64,000 bases of DNA. Source: Pezicula radicicola (taxonomy: Eukaryota; Ascomycota; Leotiomycetes; Helotiales; Dermateaceae). Positions 1-11,680 of the stretch are shown here, piece after piece. Made by a program: the position numbers and the translations under genes. Each line of letters starts with the position of its first letter. Within the stretch, counting starts at the first letter, position 1. The stretch lies in the NCBI GenBank assembly GCA_003008705.1, contig PDUO01000073.1, forward strand, positions 48,518-112,517. The letters are read 5' to 3'. Below the pieces are notes generated by a model. The model searched no databases, was not told the origin of the DNA, and saw nothing but the letters and a program-made list of their open reading frames with translations.

Positions 1-1
1 G

Positions 2-1949
2 TCCCAGGATCAATCCGAGGAAATACAACCCGGCCTTGCAGCACTATACACTGCCAGATCGGCTGGCACGAGCACCGCTGCCGAATCGGCAGCGGTTTCT
101 AGGGAGAGGCCTAGTAACAGTAGTAACAGTATGATGGATGTTCCCGACTCCGACTGGATGACGGGCTTTTTAGGTCTGTCGGATTTTACATTCGCGCTGA
201 ATGATGCACAGCATCTCCCACGAGACTTTTCCGGTAATACAAGCGACCAGCCAGAGCCTCCCTCGCGGGCGGCCGAGCTGAGTGACCTCGACGCATTCTT
301 TAACAAGGAGTGGCCCATTGTCCACTTCAAAACGCTGGATCTCAACGTGGCCCACGCCGCCCTGGTAGAAAGCATCCACCGGCTTTCCGTGTGGGTAAAA
401 AACGAGGCACCGCAGAGCATCAGCCACCAAGCCGCCAATGAGCTCATTACCAGCGAGTTGTTATCGCAGCCTGTAAGCTTTTGAGACACGGATTCTTTAG
501 TATATCCATTGCATTTCCATCAGGTCGAAACATTGTTGAAGGGGCTGACTCGTATGGAACAGATCAACCAGGTCGGACTATCGAAGACAGCTTTGAGCAC
601 GGAAATCCTGCAAGTGTTACAGACGGTGGCCATTTCTATGATGAACGTGGCCGTCTCCGATGTGAGTCAAGAGCCCGCCTCGTGTCCTTTCGAAAGCCGC
701 ATTTTTCTACAAGACTAACAGAGAATCGACGCAGAGTTCCGGGTCGAGCATGGAGTGGGTAGCGCGATGGTGCGCCGCGGCCATATCTCTCCTACGGCAG
801 CGAGAGGTATTCGATGGCAACTGGAGTATCACGGAAACCTTTAGCTCTGAAGATGGTCTCTGGCTGCTGGAGGATCAGATCAAGCGAATTGTGCTGGTGC
901 TTATCCGCTTGGACAGCTACAGCAGCGTCCTGACGGGCAAGGGACCGACGCTGAGGGCACAGGAACTGCGGCTTCCGTTGCCTAACAGCGAGGCCGTTTG
1001 GGATGCGGAGAGCAGCCAGGAACGAACATCGCTGCGCTGGAGGGCCGCGATGGGTAGATCCAAGCAGCTCATGTCGTCGTTGCTGCGCGAGGGGATGCTC
1101 AAGATTGGCATGCATGAGATCCCGACCCAGCTGTCTCTGGAAGACTACCACCTCGCCTTTTGCCTCTTCCAAGGCGGTCTGTGGGAGCTGAGCATGGAAA
1201 TGAGACAACACGACCAAATGACAACCCGCAATGCGTCGCAAATGGTCAAGGACGAGTTGGGGATGTGGAGGCGCTACCTTCACGACATCCGCAAACACAT
1301 CGAGCTGACCCATAACCTCGAGCGCACCTTCTTTGGCGGCAGTGGCGACGACCTGGCTGACCCCAGTGCGCCCTACCCCAGCTTTGCGGCGCCTGATCTC
1401 ACCTTCTACCATATCCAGTCCATCGGCGTGTACGCCAACATGAGGATGCTCGAGTATCACACCTGCTGCCCCGAGTGCCGCGACTCCGGCCTCGAGAGCC
1501 GCATTCGCAGCTGGGTCCAAAGCGAGGATGGACGTCGGGCGGTCGTTCATGCAGTACAGTTGCGGCGCGTTTACGAGCGTGAGGCCGTACTACTAACACC
1601 GCCCAAGTGGCGCATCTCCAACACTATCTTGCGGCCTTTTGGCCTTCTTATGAGCACCATCGTCCTCTGCTCCTACATTGGGCGCATTGAAAAATGCAGC
1701 ATGTGCGGCGGCCCAAGCTGGGACACTAGTATTCCCACCGCGGCCGTCGAACTCTCGCAGCCGGAGCTGGGACCTACTGCGGAGAAGCTAAATAGTTGGA
1801 CCCTCAATGGTGGCATGGCAACTATGGGCCAAGTGCCGCTGTGCTCGTGCTCGCAACAAACTCACTCCGACTGGTATCTGCGCCATCTTGCAGCATACCC
1901 CGACTACCACAAGAGGATGTTGAAGTTCATGACCATTTGGCTTCCTTGA
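2..1949 (+). CDS. Fungal transcription factor, C-terminal part (5' end outside window)
   Basis: Reading enters from the window edge in frame 2. Likely exons are 2-472, 524-661 and 735-1949. Intron 1 (473-523) starts GTAAGC and ends TCAG. Intron 2 (662-734) starts GTGAGT, has a CTAAC branch site and ends GCAG. About 607 residues are visible. The segment after exon 2 (RLDSYSSVLTGKGPTLRAQE) and the following helical, Cys-containing region resemble the middle-homology region of Zn2Cys6 or C2H2 regulators of the fungal-specific transcription factor superfamily. The DNA-binding zinc domain itself would lie upstream and is not seen. Serine-rich sequence precedes the domain. Its position beside a biosynthetic region makes a pathway-specific regulator plausible, but this is inference. 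The family call is moderately sure; the role is not. Confidence 0.7.
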
Positions 1950-2394
1950 GACTTAACTAGCGTACAAAGTTGTGAATAGTATCACTTAATTTATTTAAGT
2001 TACTAACCGATCATCTCGGCATCTGATAGCATAGCGTGTAGACGTTATATGAAAAGACAGCAACTCAAACAAGAGATAGATGATGAATGGTTGATGTCAT
2101 TGACTCGGCTCCGCTCTTAAAAAAAAAGGGGGGGGGGGGGGGGCTGACCGAGGTTTCTACGTATTTTCCTATACATTGCACTTCGCGAGATATTCCATTC
2201 AATATGATCTAGCAAAAGCGCATATTGCTTGTAGATCTTGGACGGCCCAGAACGAAAGGCCTTTGTGACAAAATGGTAGTTATATAATATTTCCGGAGTC
2301 AAGGAGATACAGTACAATAAAACGCAACGCAGTCAGATAAACAAGCCCCTATTCAATGTTTCCAAGTACTTAGGCTACCGAATCTGCCAGATGC
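1950..2394. other. Intergenic spacer between convergent genes, with an A9-G16 homopolymer
   Basis: This 445-bp gap separates the 3' ends of the regulator (+) and the NRPS (-). It is AT-rich at its left end. It holds a run of nine A followed by sixteen G at 2119-2143. No gene is seen. Confidence 0.7.
2119..2143. repeat. Homopolymer junction A9-G16
   Basis: Nine A residues (2119-2127) are followed directly by sixteen G residues (2128-2143). The run is very unlike the surrounding sequence. It may be a slippage-prone tract, a candidate G-quadruplex strand, or an assembly weak point. Confidence 0.9.
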
Positions 2395-5300
2395 TTACGT
2401 CGTCGCCTCATGAAACTTCGCGCTCAGTCTCCCTAAGGGAAGTTGTTGTCTACTCTGCACATCTGTAACTAGCGACTGTATGAAATAAGCGAACCGCTCG
2501 GCAATCTCATCAACTTGAGGCTGATTCAGCACCACGTCGTCGAAGTGCATCAACACTTCGATACTAGACTCTTCAACTGTGCAGTATATAAACAGCGCCA
2601 GGAAGCCGGTGAAATCCATGATGCCTCTGGAGGGCGTTAGTGGCAGGGGTGGCTGCGGCTCCTGCGGCGCACCGTTATTAATGATCACTAAATTGTTGAT
2701 ACTGGCCATTAAACGAGACATCTCGTCGTCTATGTGAGATATGGCTTGAATCCCGACCGTTTCGTACGGCATGGCGTTCACAGCGTCGCCGTGGATGCGT
2801 GTGACGAAGTCCATGGCCGAGTCGGAGGAGCTGGCGTGTATGGGGATTCGAATCGGCACATAGCTGACCGTCGGTCCCATCATGATCTCGATTCCGTCGA
2901 CAGGGGCAGTCCGACCGCTTAGAAGACCCAGATATATCACGCAGGATGTGCGTGTGTAAGACGCTATCGTGAGCCCCCACGCTGCTCGGATGACTGTAGC
3001 CATGGTGAAGGGCAGTCCAGATGAATCGACAACGGAGATGACGGACCGCGATACAGTTGCGACTCTGTTCTTATGGCTAGCATCATTAGATGGAGGAGCA
3101 GGAAACATGGTCGGCACTGCCCCTGTAGTGTATTCTTTCCAGTAGCGAAGAGCTGCTGCTTGCTTCCGCGATGATATGTATGTTAGCAGGGACTCGGCCG
3201 GGAGGAGACGCGTCGTCACTGCGCTCTCCCAGTACCCTTCATTCAGAGCCTTCCATATGATGGCCATGGTGAAGCCATCGTAGACGACGTGATTCACCGA
3301 CCAAACGAAGGATGATAGGTTACCCACCACATGCAAGACAGCCGCCCGTGCCATGGGCGATTCGAGAGCTGATGTGTCCAGCCTGACACGCCTAAGGTAT
3401 TCCATGGAATCGTCGCGTGTCTGAAAGTGCTTAACCTCCAGTTTCTCATAGTGGCCACGCAAAACTATCTGCACCAGATCGGACCTCCCGGACGGCACAA
3501 CCAACCGTGTTCTCAAATTCGAGAAGGCCTCGCAGACAAGTTCCCAGGCCCAACAAAGCCTGTCAACGTCCATCTCGGGATGGATGGTGTATATCTGCTG
3601 CAAGACAGCCACACCGGGCGTCTTGAGGCACAAGTCCATGGTATGCTTTTGGAATGGGGTAGTAGGAAGAATCCTCTCAATATCGCTTTCGGCTAGCTTG
3701 AGCTTTCGAGCAACCGCTGAATTTAGGTGGTACTCGCTGGTGACCCCGCCGAGAGGCTGCTCGTTGGGAGATGAGGGGACCTTGACCTCATTAGACTTGA
3801 GATAGTTGGCCATGTTCCTCAGGACCGGGTGTTTCAAGATGTTAGCAACGGTGATAGTGAAACCGGCACGTCTGGCAACGGCCACGAGTCTGATGGCTTT
3901 GATAGAGTCTCCTCCACGGACAATGAAGTGGTCTTCGGGTCCGATTGCGGCCTGGCCTCTAAGTACCTGGCCCCAGAACTTGATAAGTGCGTCTTCTGCT
4001 GTATTATGGGCAGAAAGCCCTTCCAAACCAAGCCCCTTTTCGATGCTATCAATCCTGACGTCGTCTACTTTCACGTCTTGTCCTTGGATTTGTCCTGACC
4101 GGACGGCAATATTCACTTCTCTGGATGGCTCTAAACCGTTGACGTGTTCGGGAGGGACTGATTCGTTAATAGTATCAAGAATGTCTCTCACCTTCACATC
4201 AATGTTTTGGCAGTCCCGCTGCAATGAGCCAACGATGATTGCGAAAATGGAAACAACATGTTGTACTGCTTGCTGATTAATAGCCCTGCTATCGAAAGAG
4301 GCGCGGATCTCGACGTTAGTAGGACCTGGCAGGCATTCCACCACGAACGCCTCAGAGGTATCATGTTCTGCCTCGGAGCCATCCAGCCAGTCGAGCTTAT
4401 TGTTGTTCAAGTTGCTATCCTTATACGCGTAAGAATCTTCTCCCATGGAGGCTTGAATCACCAAAAGACTCTGGAACCAGCAGGCCTTGCGGAATTCGGG
4501 GCCGTAACTAGAAATGACGTGAAGGCCCGTATGTTCGAATTCCATCATGCTCACAGACTGCGCGTGTAACTCATCTAGGAACTCTGCAAGGGTTGCGGAT
4601 GTATTAACTTGAACCCTGACGGGCACGTCAGTAAGCATGGGACCGATAACATCTTCGCCGGATGAATTATTTCGGCCATTCAAGGTCATTCCGAATACAA
4701 CGTCAGAAGAACGCGATACTGTTGACACGGTGAGTGCCCAGGCGGCCCTGAGAATGAGTGGCAGTCTGTACGGTGTCTTCTGCGGCCCAGAACTGAGTTG
4801 AATCTCTTTCTTAAACTTGCTGTCGGTCCGGGGGCGGAAATCAATCGACGGCGGAGTGGGAAATGCGGCAACATGCTGCGTACCCCGAAGCTGTTCTATC
4901 CAGTAGGACTTTTCTTTGCTCGCTTGTTCCGCGCTGGTCAAGCCGGAGAAGGACTTGTAGGGCTCGGGTCTGGCAATTCGGTGGAACAGGTAGGCCTGCT
5001 TCACAGCTTGGATGATTAGCGTGCCTGACAAGCCATCAGTTAGAGCGTGGCTGATAGTCCACACGAGAGTCCTGTGATCTCCGCCGGCTTGCAGGACTAT
5101 GAACTGGCTCAGTCCATGAGTGCGGTCGTCTCCGGCTGAGGACCTGTGGTGTTTGTCTCAACGTCAGCTCTTTCATGAATGGGGAGTATTGCACTTTGAT
5201 ATTTGGAAAATTTCTCCCCGTGGATCACTTACCGGATGAGCTGCTGTCGCAGGTTAAAACGCACTTCGTCGGTATCCATCACCCCGAGCTCCTGCCAATA

Positions 5301-8063
5301 ATGCGGCTCATGAAAGAGAACCACCTGCCACAGCATATCAGGAGCTTGAAGGAATCTCGTACGCAGGATAGCGTTACGGTCAATTACACGCAGCCAAGCA
5401 TCGCGTAGGCGGGACAGGTCTGCAGTCGGGGGCAAGTCGAAAGTGTACTGCATGATATATGAGCCATTATCCGCTTCGGAAAGCGTCCACAAGCTTTCTT
5501 GAATCCGCGTGGCTGGATACATGTCCTCGATGGATAGAATGTCAACTCCAAAATCAGTGGCAGCCTCTCGTTTCAGCTCCAGGTATGCTTGCTCTGACAT
5601 GCCATCCGGTATCACGCTCTGAGCAGCGTAGTCATCTGACATTCTCGTGTTCCCGACAGGTTTCAATCGATGGGCAACGGCTGCAGTGGCCATTGCACCC
5701 AGAGTTGGGTTCTGAAATATGGTACGCACTGTGAGATTCATGTTTTTCTTCCGCGCAAGTGATACAACCTTCAAAGCCCGCAGAGAATCACCACCTAGGG
5801 CCAAGAAGTTTGCGTCCTGGTCGAATGCATGATGAGCTTCCAGGTTAAACACGTGTGACCAGATCAGCGCAAGGTCTCGCCGGGTGGTTTGGATTTCGCC
5901 TTCGCCAGCATTAGGTGAGACTTGCGTCGTTAGAGACGCGACTCCTTCAGTGATGTCGCCAATGGGTTGGATACGTAGGAGCTCCGCCATTGACACCTTC
6001 CCAACCATGGCCTTCAACTTCTTCCGGTCGGTTTTGCCCGTGGGACCAAGAGGAATGTGGTCAACCATCAGAAAGGCGGATGGAATAAAGGCAGGAGGTA
6101 GTCGCTCAGATATGTTTGCGCGCAGCTTCTGAGTGTAATCCGGGGCGATGGCGTCCCTATCCGTATTGATCTGGAGAAATGCAACCAGCACCTTTGTCCC
6201 ATCACGCAACTCGATGATGTCTGCCACGGCCCGCTCTGACTTGGACATATACGCTTGCAAGATGCTCTCCACCTCAGTTATCTCCAGCCGCTGGCCCCGG
6301 ATTTTCACCTGCAAGTCACGGCGACCCTTTATCCAGTACAGACCGTGGCTATCCACAAATCCCACGTCTCCGCTCCGGTAGAACCTTCGGATCGTGCCTT
6401 TGGGATCTGGTGGTGCCCAGGAGAGATTGTCAACAAAGACATCCGCGGTCTGCTGAGCATTCTTCACATACGCCCGGGACACGGTAGGGCCTTCGATCAG
6501 TATCTCTCCCACGAAGCCGCGAGGTAGACGCCGATGCGGGTTGTTGGCGTCCGTGATAAAGGCTCTCGATGATACAGGTCGCCCGACACATGACGAGTTC
6601 CACAGGACATCTCTCGTTGATAGTGCATGGCTGAGGATTGTGCACTCGGCGGGGCCGTAGCTTGTGAAGACCTCAACAAACGGTTGCCACTTGTCAGCGA
6701 CTGACTTCGTCAGAGCCTCCCCTGCCAGATGGATCCGCTTTACAGTGGGAAAGTCTTCGGGGTCGAGAGTATCTGCAAGCGACGGCGTCATGTCCATATC
6801 AGTCACGCCCATGCGGCTCATGGCCCCTGAGATGTCGTTGAGGCGTTTGTGCTCCGAGAGGATGCACAGACAGCCACCGTTGCAAAGGGCTGTTAGACTT
6901 TCCATCAGGGACATGTCAAAGGCGTATGAGAGCATTTGGCCCCGCCGCATCCCGACGGAACCTTTGACACCTAGGGATTGGACACTCATGCCCATCACTG
7001 TGCTGATATTCTGGTGCGTGACCTGGATGCCCTTCGGAGTGCCGGTAGTTCCAGATGTGAAAATGACATATGCCACGCTATCAGGCTTGACTGGAGGGAG
7101 AGTGTGTGCATCTTCAGTATCTTCATGATCTTGTGACTTTACACTAGTCGCAAGTTCGGCCACTAGTTGTTGATCCAGCACCAAGACGCTCGTTACCATC
7201 TCAGATGCGATACCCTCCATGGTGCCCGAACAAATTGCAAGCGTACAGTCCAATTGCTCGACAATAGACTGCATCCCCCCATGCGGCATATCGGACGGAA
7301 GGGTTGACCATGTCCCACCAGCCTGTGGGGATCTGTTTGCCATGCGCCCGACGAGATTATGCACCGCGTCCGCAATGGTGCGAGGCATGGGCCCGTCCCT
7401 CAACGCGAGATCGTCATTGTCGACTTCAGTCATTAAGTTCAGATCGGCAACGGTCGTACTCGCGGAAGCTTGCGCCACCTGTCGGCAAACAAGCTCGAGC
7501 TGGGCGAGTAACCGCACTGGGAGGTTTGGGTCGTGAGTCGGAGAAGAGATGCGCTTGTCTACGCATATGACAACTCGGTTGTCTTCGAGTGTCAGGTTTA
7601 TAGCGAATTTCTCGTGGAGAAGACTAGGATGCGGAGTCGTCGATGATAGATTTTTGATCGAGGATCGAATTATGGCCGTCTGAAAAGGGTCTTCGCCTGA
7701 CAAGGAAAACCCGCGATTTTCAGCCAAGGGAAACGTGGAGATGCTGCCTCGCGTGGAAATGGCTCGTCCGCCTAGTGCTTCGACTTGTTGGCAGATCGAT
7801 GAGAGTGCAGCATCGGGTGCGGTATAAATCTCTCTTGTGACATCGGTGTTTGATACTTCGGTGATGGTTTCAATGTTCTTTTCTTCTCGATCGTCATGCT
7901 GGATTACATGGACTGAGTCGGATCCGCCATATCGAGCGAGCAAAACAAGCCATGATGCAGTGATTAGTGGGTAAGGAAAAGTGCAAATGATTCCCGTTGA
8001 CGATTCTGTGGAAACTGGACCTGAACAGATCTTGGAAGTGTGGCCAAGCTTAGGGGACGACAT
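2395..8063 (-). CDS. Nonribosomal peptide synthetase, A-T-C-T-C, with A-domain deletion
   Basis: Two exons, 8063-5233 and 5143-2395, are joined across an 89-bp intron (GTAAGT...CACAG), giving about 1859 residues. Residues 1-235 look like the remnant half of a condensation domain. The adenylation domain follows: A3 FTSGTTGTPKG near 333, A4 FDMSLMES, A5 SYGPAECTI, A7 FYRSGDV, A8 GRRDLQVKIRGQRLE and A10 TGKTDRKKL. Carrier 1 is LALGGDSL near 757. Condensation 1 has SHALTDG near 973. Carrier 2 is VRGGDSI near 1353, with no A domain before it. Condensation 2 has NHVVYDG near 1562. Both C domains keep the catalytic second His. There is no thioesterase or reductase. The order A-T-C-T-C recalls iterative siderophore synthetases (SidD/NPS6). 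The A domain lacks A1 and most of A2. It is divergently paired with an exporter. Confidence 0.93.
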
Positions 8064-8599
8064 TGTTAGTCACCTGTGATATAATTGTGTAGTTGTTTTT
8101 AACATGACATACCACAGCTTCAACGTCGTGGTGGGACGAATGGGTCTCTCTATTATTTTATAATAAGATCGTACTCATGAGCATTTTCTTACATACTCGG
8201 GTTGACGAACAAATCCGTCGTTCTCAGCGCAGTCCAAGCTGCCTAGCGATCATAATTTCAAGTCTCAGCCGAGGACCCGAGGCCTGTGGATTATAAAGGT
8301 ATTATAATCCCTTCCGCTTTAATTTATTTAATCGAATTTTATAATATTCACGAGCACCGTTTCACGAATCGCTGACCCCATGGGAGGAAGAGCTAGACTC
8401 GGCATCCCACATACCCCTTTAGACTAGTGGTTCGGCATCCCACCGGAACACCTTGTTTCTTCTATTTTGGAAAATCAAGATGCCTCCAAACCCAATTTTG
8501 ATTTAATTGCAAACTCGACCCTGTCGGTAAATTTTGATTCTCTTTCACCGGGTGGCCAAGAAGTTGGCTTGTTATTGACTCTTCGTGAAGCTCGTTACA
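8064..8599. promoter_or_regulatory. Bidirectional promoter region of NRPS and MFS exporter
   Basis: A 536-bp gap lies between the NRPS start codon (-) and the MFS start codon (+), so both are probably transcribed from here. It contains a perfect 12-bp direct repeat, TCGGCATCCCAC, at 8399-8410 and 8432-8443 (33 bp apart). This is a candidate operator for a CGG-reading Zn2Cys6 regulator. I did not see the ATCWGATAA site typical of iron-regulated (SreA-type) siderophore genes. Confidence 0.55.
8399..8443. promoter_or_regulatory. Direct repeat TCGGCATCCCAC x2
   Basis: Two identical 12-mers begin at 8399 and 8432 in the shared NRPS/MFS promoter, about 160-200 bp from the MFS start. Repeated CGG-containing words are the usual form of binuclear zinc-cluster regulator sites. 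That role is inferred. Confidence 0.5.
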
Positions 8600-10732
8600 A
8601 TGACAGAGCATGCGATTAGCCCCGAGTTTATCGTGGACAAAGAGACCATGGAAAATATCACTTCTCAACAGAAAGAAGAAGAAGAGAGCATGAGCAGAGA
8701 ATCTCTGGATAGCGGTGGCGTTAGCAAGATCCGACTTATCAGTCTGCTTGTTGGCATCGGCTTTGCAGGACTGGCTGGAGCATTGGTAAGTAGACACCCG
8801 GCCTGGCTGGATACGTGGACTCTAAGTAATTTATTTGCGCTTGGTTAGGATATGAACATTGTTTCCACTGCTATACCCGCTATAACCAACCATTTCCACA
8901 GCTCTTTAGACGATGGATGGTATGGAACTGCCTAGTAAGTTCTTACTCCCGCTCACAAGAAAATTGCCCTAAAGATCAACACAAGGAGAGCGATCAAACA
9001 CATTGGGAGAACAATTGACTAACTTGGACTCGGGAAAAGTCTGATGGCTTCATCGGCTGTGCAACTTATCTGGGCCCATATCTACCGAGCCTTTCCAGCC
9101 AAGGCGACATTCTTGTCGGCCTTGGCCCTCTTCGAATTAGGATGTCTAGTGAGCGCTACGGCGAGGAATTCGATTTCAGTCATTGTAGGTCGCGCAGTTT
9201 CCGGCATGGGCATTGCCGGTGTATTCGCCGGGGGCTTAATGTCAGTACTTTGAATAAATCCGAGAGGCACCTGAGGCATTGCTAATCCCTGCACACTCTA
9301 GAATAATCACATATTCAGTACCTCTACGACTACGATCGCTCATAAATGCGGTATTTGGTATCCTAATTGGATCTACCCAGGCAGCTGGCCCGGTCGTTTC
9401 TGGGGTTCTCACATCAAACCTGACCTGGAGATGGTGTTTCTGGATTAACCTCCCTATAGGCGCGGTAAGCGAGCCCACTGCAAATTCGATAATATCAAAC
9501 TAGCGTCCGGAAAGTCCTCTGACCTGAGTCTTTGTTTTAATTTTTTTCTCGCTCTCTTCCTTGATCATCTTACCTATGCAGGACAAAGTATACTGACTGT
9601 ATACATCCCAATTAATAGGTCGCAACAGCACTTATCCTCGTGGGCTGCGCCATCCCAGAACCAGCTGATAAGATGAGCGGGAGAACACGTGCGCAGCACT
9701 GGGCGAGTTTTGACTATATTGGCCTCGGCCTTTGGATGCCGACAATTGTGTGTCTCATTTTGATTCTCCAGCTGGGTGGCCAGAAGTATGCTTGGAGCAG
9801 CGGGGCCATGATTGTTCTCTATGTCCTGACACCGCTGCTATTTGCAGCCTACGTTTTCCGCCAGTGGAAAGCCGGGGACGATGCACTTACCCCGGGCCGC
9901 ATCATGTCGCAGCGTACCATGATTGTTGGCTGTCTCTATATGCTATTTATATCGTGCATAGAGGCCCAGATTCCTTACTTCGTAAGTCTTATTGGACCAC
10001 ATCTGTATCATAATTGTATGAAATATGCTGACACTAGGATGGTAGTTGCCAATATATTTCCAAACTGCGCTGGGCAAAACAGCACTCGAGTCGGGAGTGG
10101 CCACTTTGCCAACGCTCCTGGCTCTTATCGTGTTTTTCATTATTGCCGGCGCTGGTACGTCTATTTTAGGTTATTATGTGCCCTTTATGCTGGTAGGCAG
10201 CGCAATTCTTTCCGTCGGCGCAGGACTTCTTTCGACCTTCTCCTCCACTACATCGTCTGGTCGATGGATCGGTTATCAAATAGTTGCAGCAGCCGGCCTG
10301 GGAATGGGCTTTGATGCTCCGCAAATCGCTGCACAGGCCGCCTTCGGCAATGGGCCCGACGTGACGATTGCACTTGTTATCATCACATCGTGCATGAATA
10401 TAGGAGGATCTGTTGGGGTTTCGATCGGGACTGTCATTCTTAACAGCCGCGTCGTGTCGCTACTGAGGGATAGCGGAATCTCTGACAAGGCCATTTTTTC
10501 CAACTCGGGCCTGACCGCTGTGCTGGATTCCTTGTCAACTGCGGACCGAGCCGTCGTGGCCAGCATCTACGGCAATGCTATCCAAGACATTTACCATTCC
10601 ACCACGACGCTGGCCGTGGTCACTTTTATCCTTGCATGCTTTATGGACTGGCTGAGTGTAAAGGAGAAACCTGAAAACGCCGAAGCCGACGCCGAAGCCG
10701 AAGCCGAAGCCGAGGCGAAACCCAGTGTTTAG
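8600..10732 (+). CDS. MFS drug:H+ antiporter, DHA2 (14-TM) family
   Basis: Six exons fit: 8600-8785, 8849-8934, 9040-9240, 9302-9464, 9619-9981 and 10046-10732, all with GT-AG introns and matching phase, giving about 561 residues. The product is a membrane exporter. After an acidic N-terminal tail come the first helix, then DMNIVSTAIPAI (the DHA2 motif D1 region), a conserved WYGTAY, GRAVSGMGIAGVFAGG (antiporter motif), and WRWCFWINLPIGA. The C-terminus is a low-complexity EADAEAEAEAEAKP tail made by repeated GCCGAA units. This family includes fungal toxin and metabolite pumps of the TOXA/Tri12 kind. Divergence from the NRPS across one promoter suggests it exports the NRPS product; this is inference. 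The start was chosen as the ATG in a good context that opens the acidic tail. Confidence 0.93.
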
Positions 10733-11680
10733 GGATCTTCCATATAATTAGTACATATATTTTGATGGGAAAGTAGAGAAAGGTTATTGTGAGGACCGCA
10801 TCACATGAGCCGGTATCATCCGACACGTTGGAACCTTAGACAACCAGGAACCCCAAGCTAGCTAGCTAGCTCGAATTAGAGTCCGTTACGAATATAAAAT
10901 AGACAGTTGATCGTTTTGAATTTCTTTCTTTATTCTTTTTGTATCCTTCGTACCAGATTTATAGATTAGGTAATATTAGTCTTTATATCGCCCTTGCCTA
11001 CTTGTTGTTACACTAGATGTTCTAATTAAACTAAGCTCTTTTAACAAGAATACTAAGCGGGACGATAAATGTAAATGTATTCCATGTTATAATAACTTAG
11101 CTTTCCGACATTTGTGTTTCTTATATTGTTTTTTCAAGAATACATTTAATCGAATAATATTATTTGTTTTTAAAACCCTGTTGTTAATTTATTTATTATT
11201 GTTATTTATATATATATAATTGAATACTAATTCCCGAAATAATTAGAAAAACATGGAATTGTAAAACGTTACAATTATGTAGATAAATCTTATTGTATTT
11301 ATTTGTTGATTTTTAAAATTGTATTTTTATTGAAAATATCTTATATTTACAATTGCAGAATTTGCTAATCGAAGCGATATTATTAGTTTTAAACAACGTT
11401 AAAACAAAGGTTCTAAAATATAAAAACTTTTCTTTGTCTTTTTAAATTTCTTTTTTAAAATTATATAGTTATATTAGCGTCCTCTTTTCGATATTATCTT
11501 TCTTTTTTCAAGATATAGAGTTTTGGTTTTTTAATAACTTCTTTATATTATATTATTTTCCTTTGTCTTCTCGAAACCCCTCGATTAATCTTGTAAAGGT
11601 ATTGTCGAAATTACAATAATAGTATTATCTTCGTTATTTCAAACGTTTTATTAGCGGTGTAAAAACGAAGAAATATAAAA
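10733..11680. other. AT-rich, RIP-like intergenic DNA
   Basis: Base composition falls sharply after about 10,900 and no open frame of interest remains. A short CTAGCTAG-type tandem lies near 10,857-10,870. The composition fits RIP-mutated repeat DNA. I could not recognise the original element. Confidence 0.6.

Noticed and set aside
792..1550. 252-residue minus-strand frame
   Set aside because: It is antisense to the transcription factor exon, Ala/Leu-rich with no motif.
2395..8063. Naming the NRPS sidD/nps6
   Set aside because: Domain order alone is not enough. No siderophore partner genes or GATA sites were seen, and the A domain is damaged.
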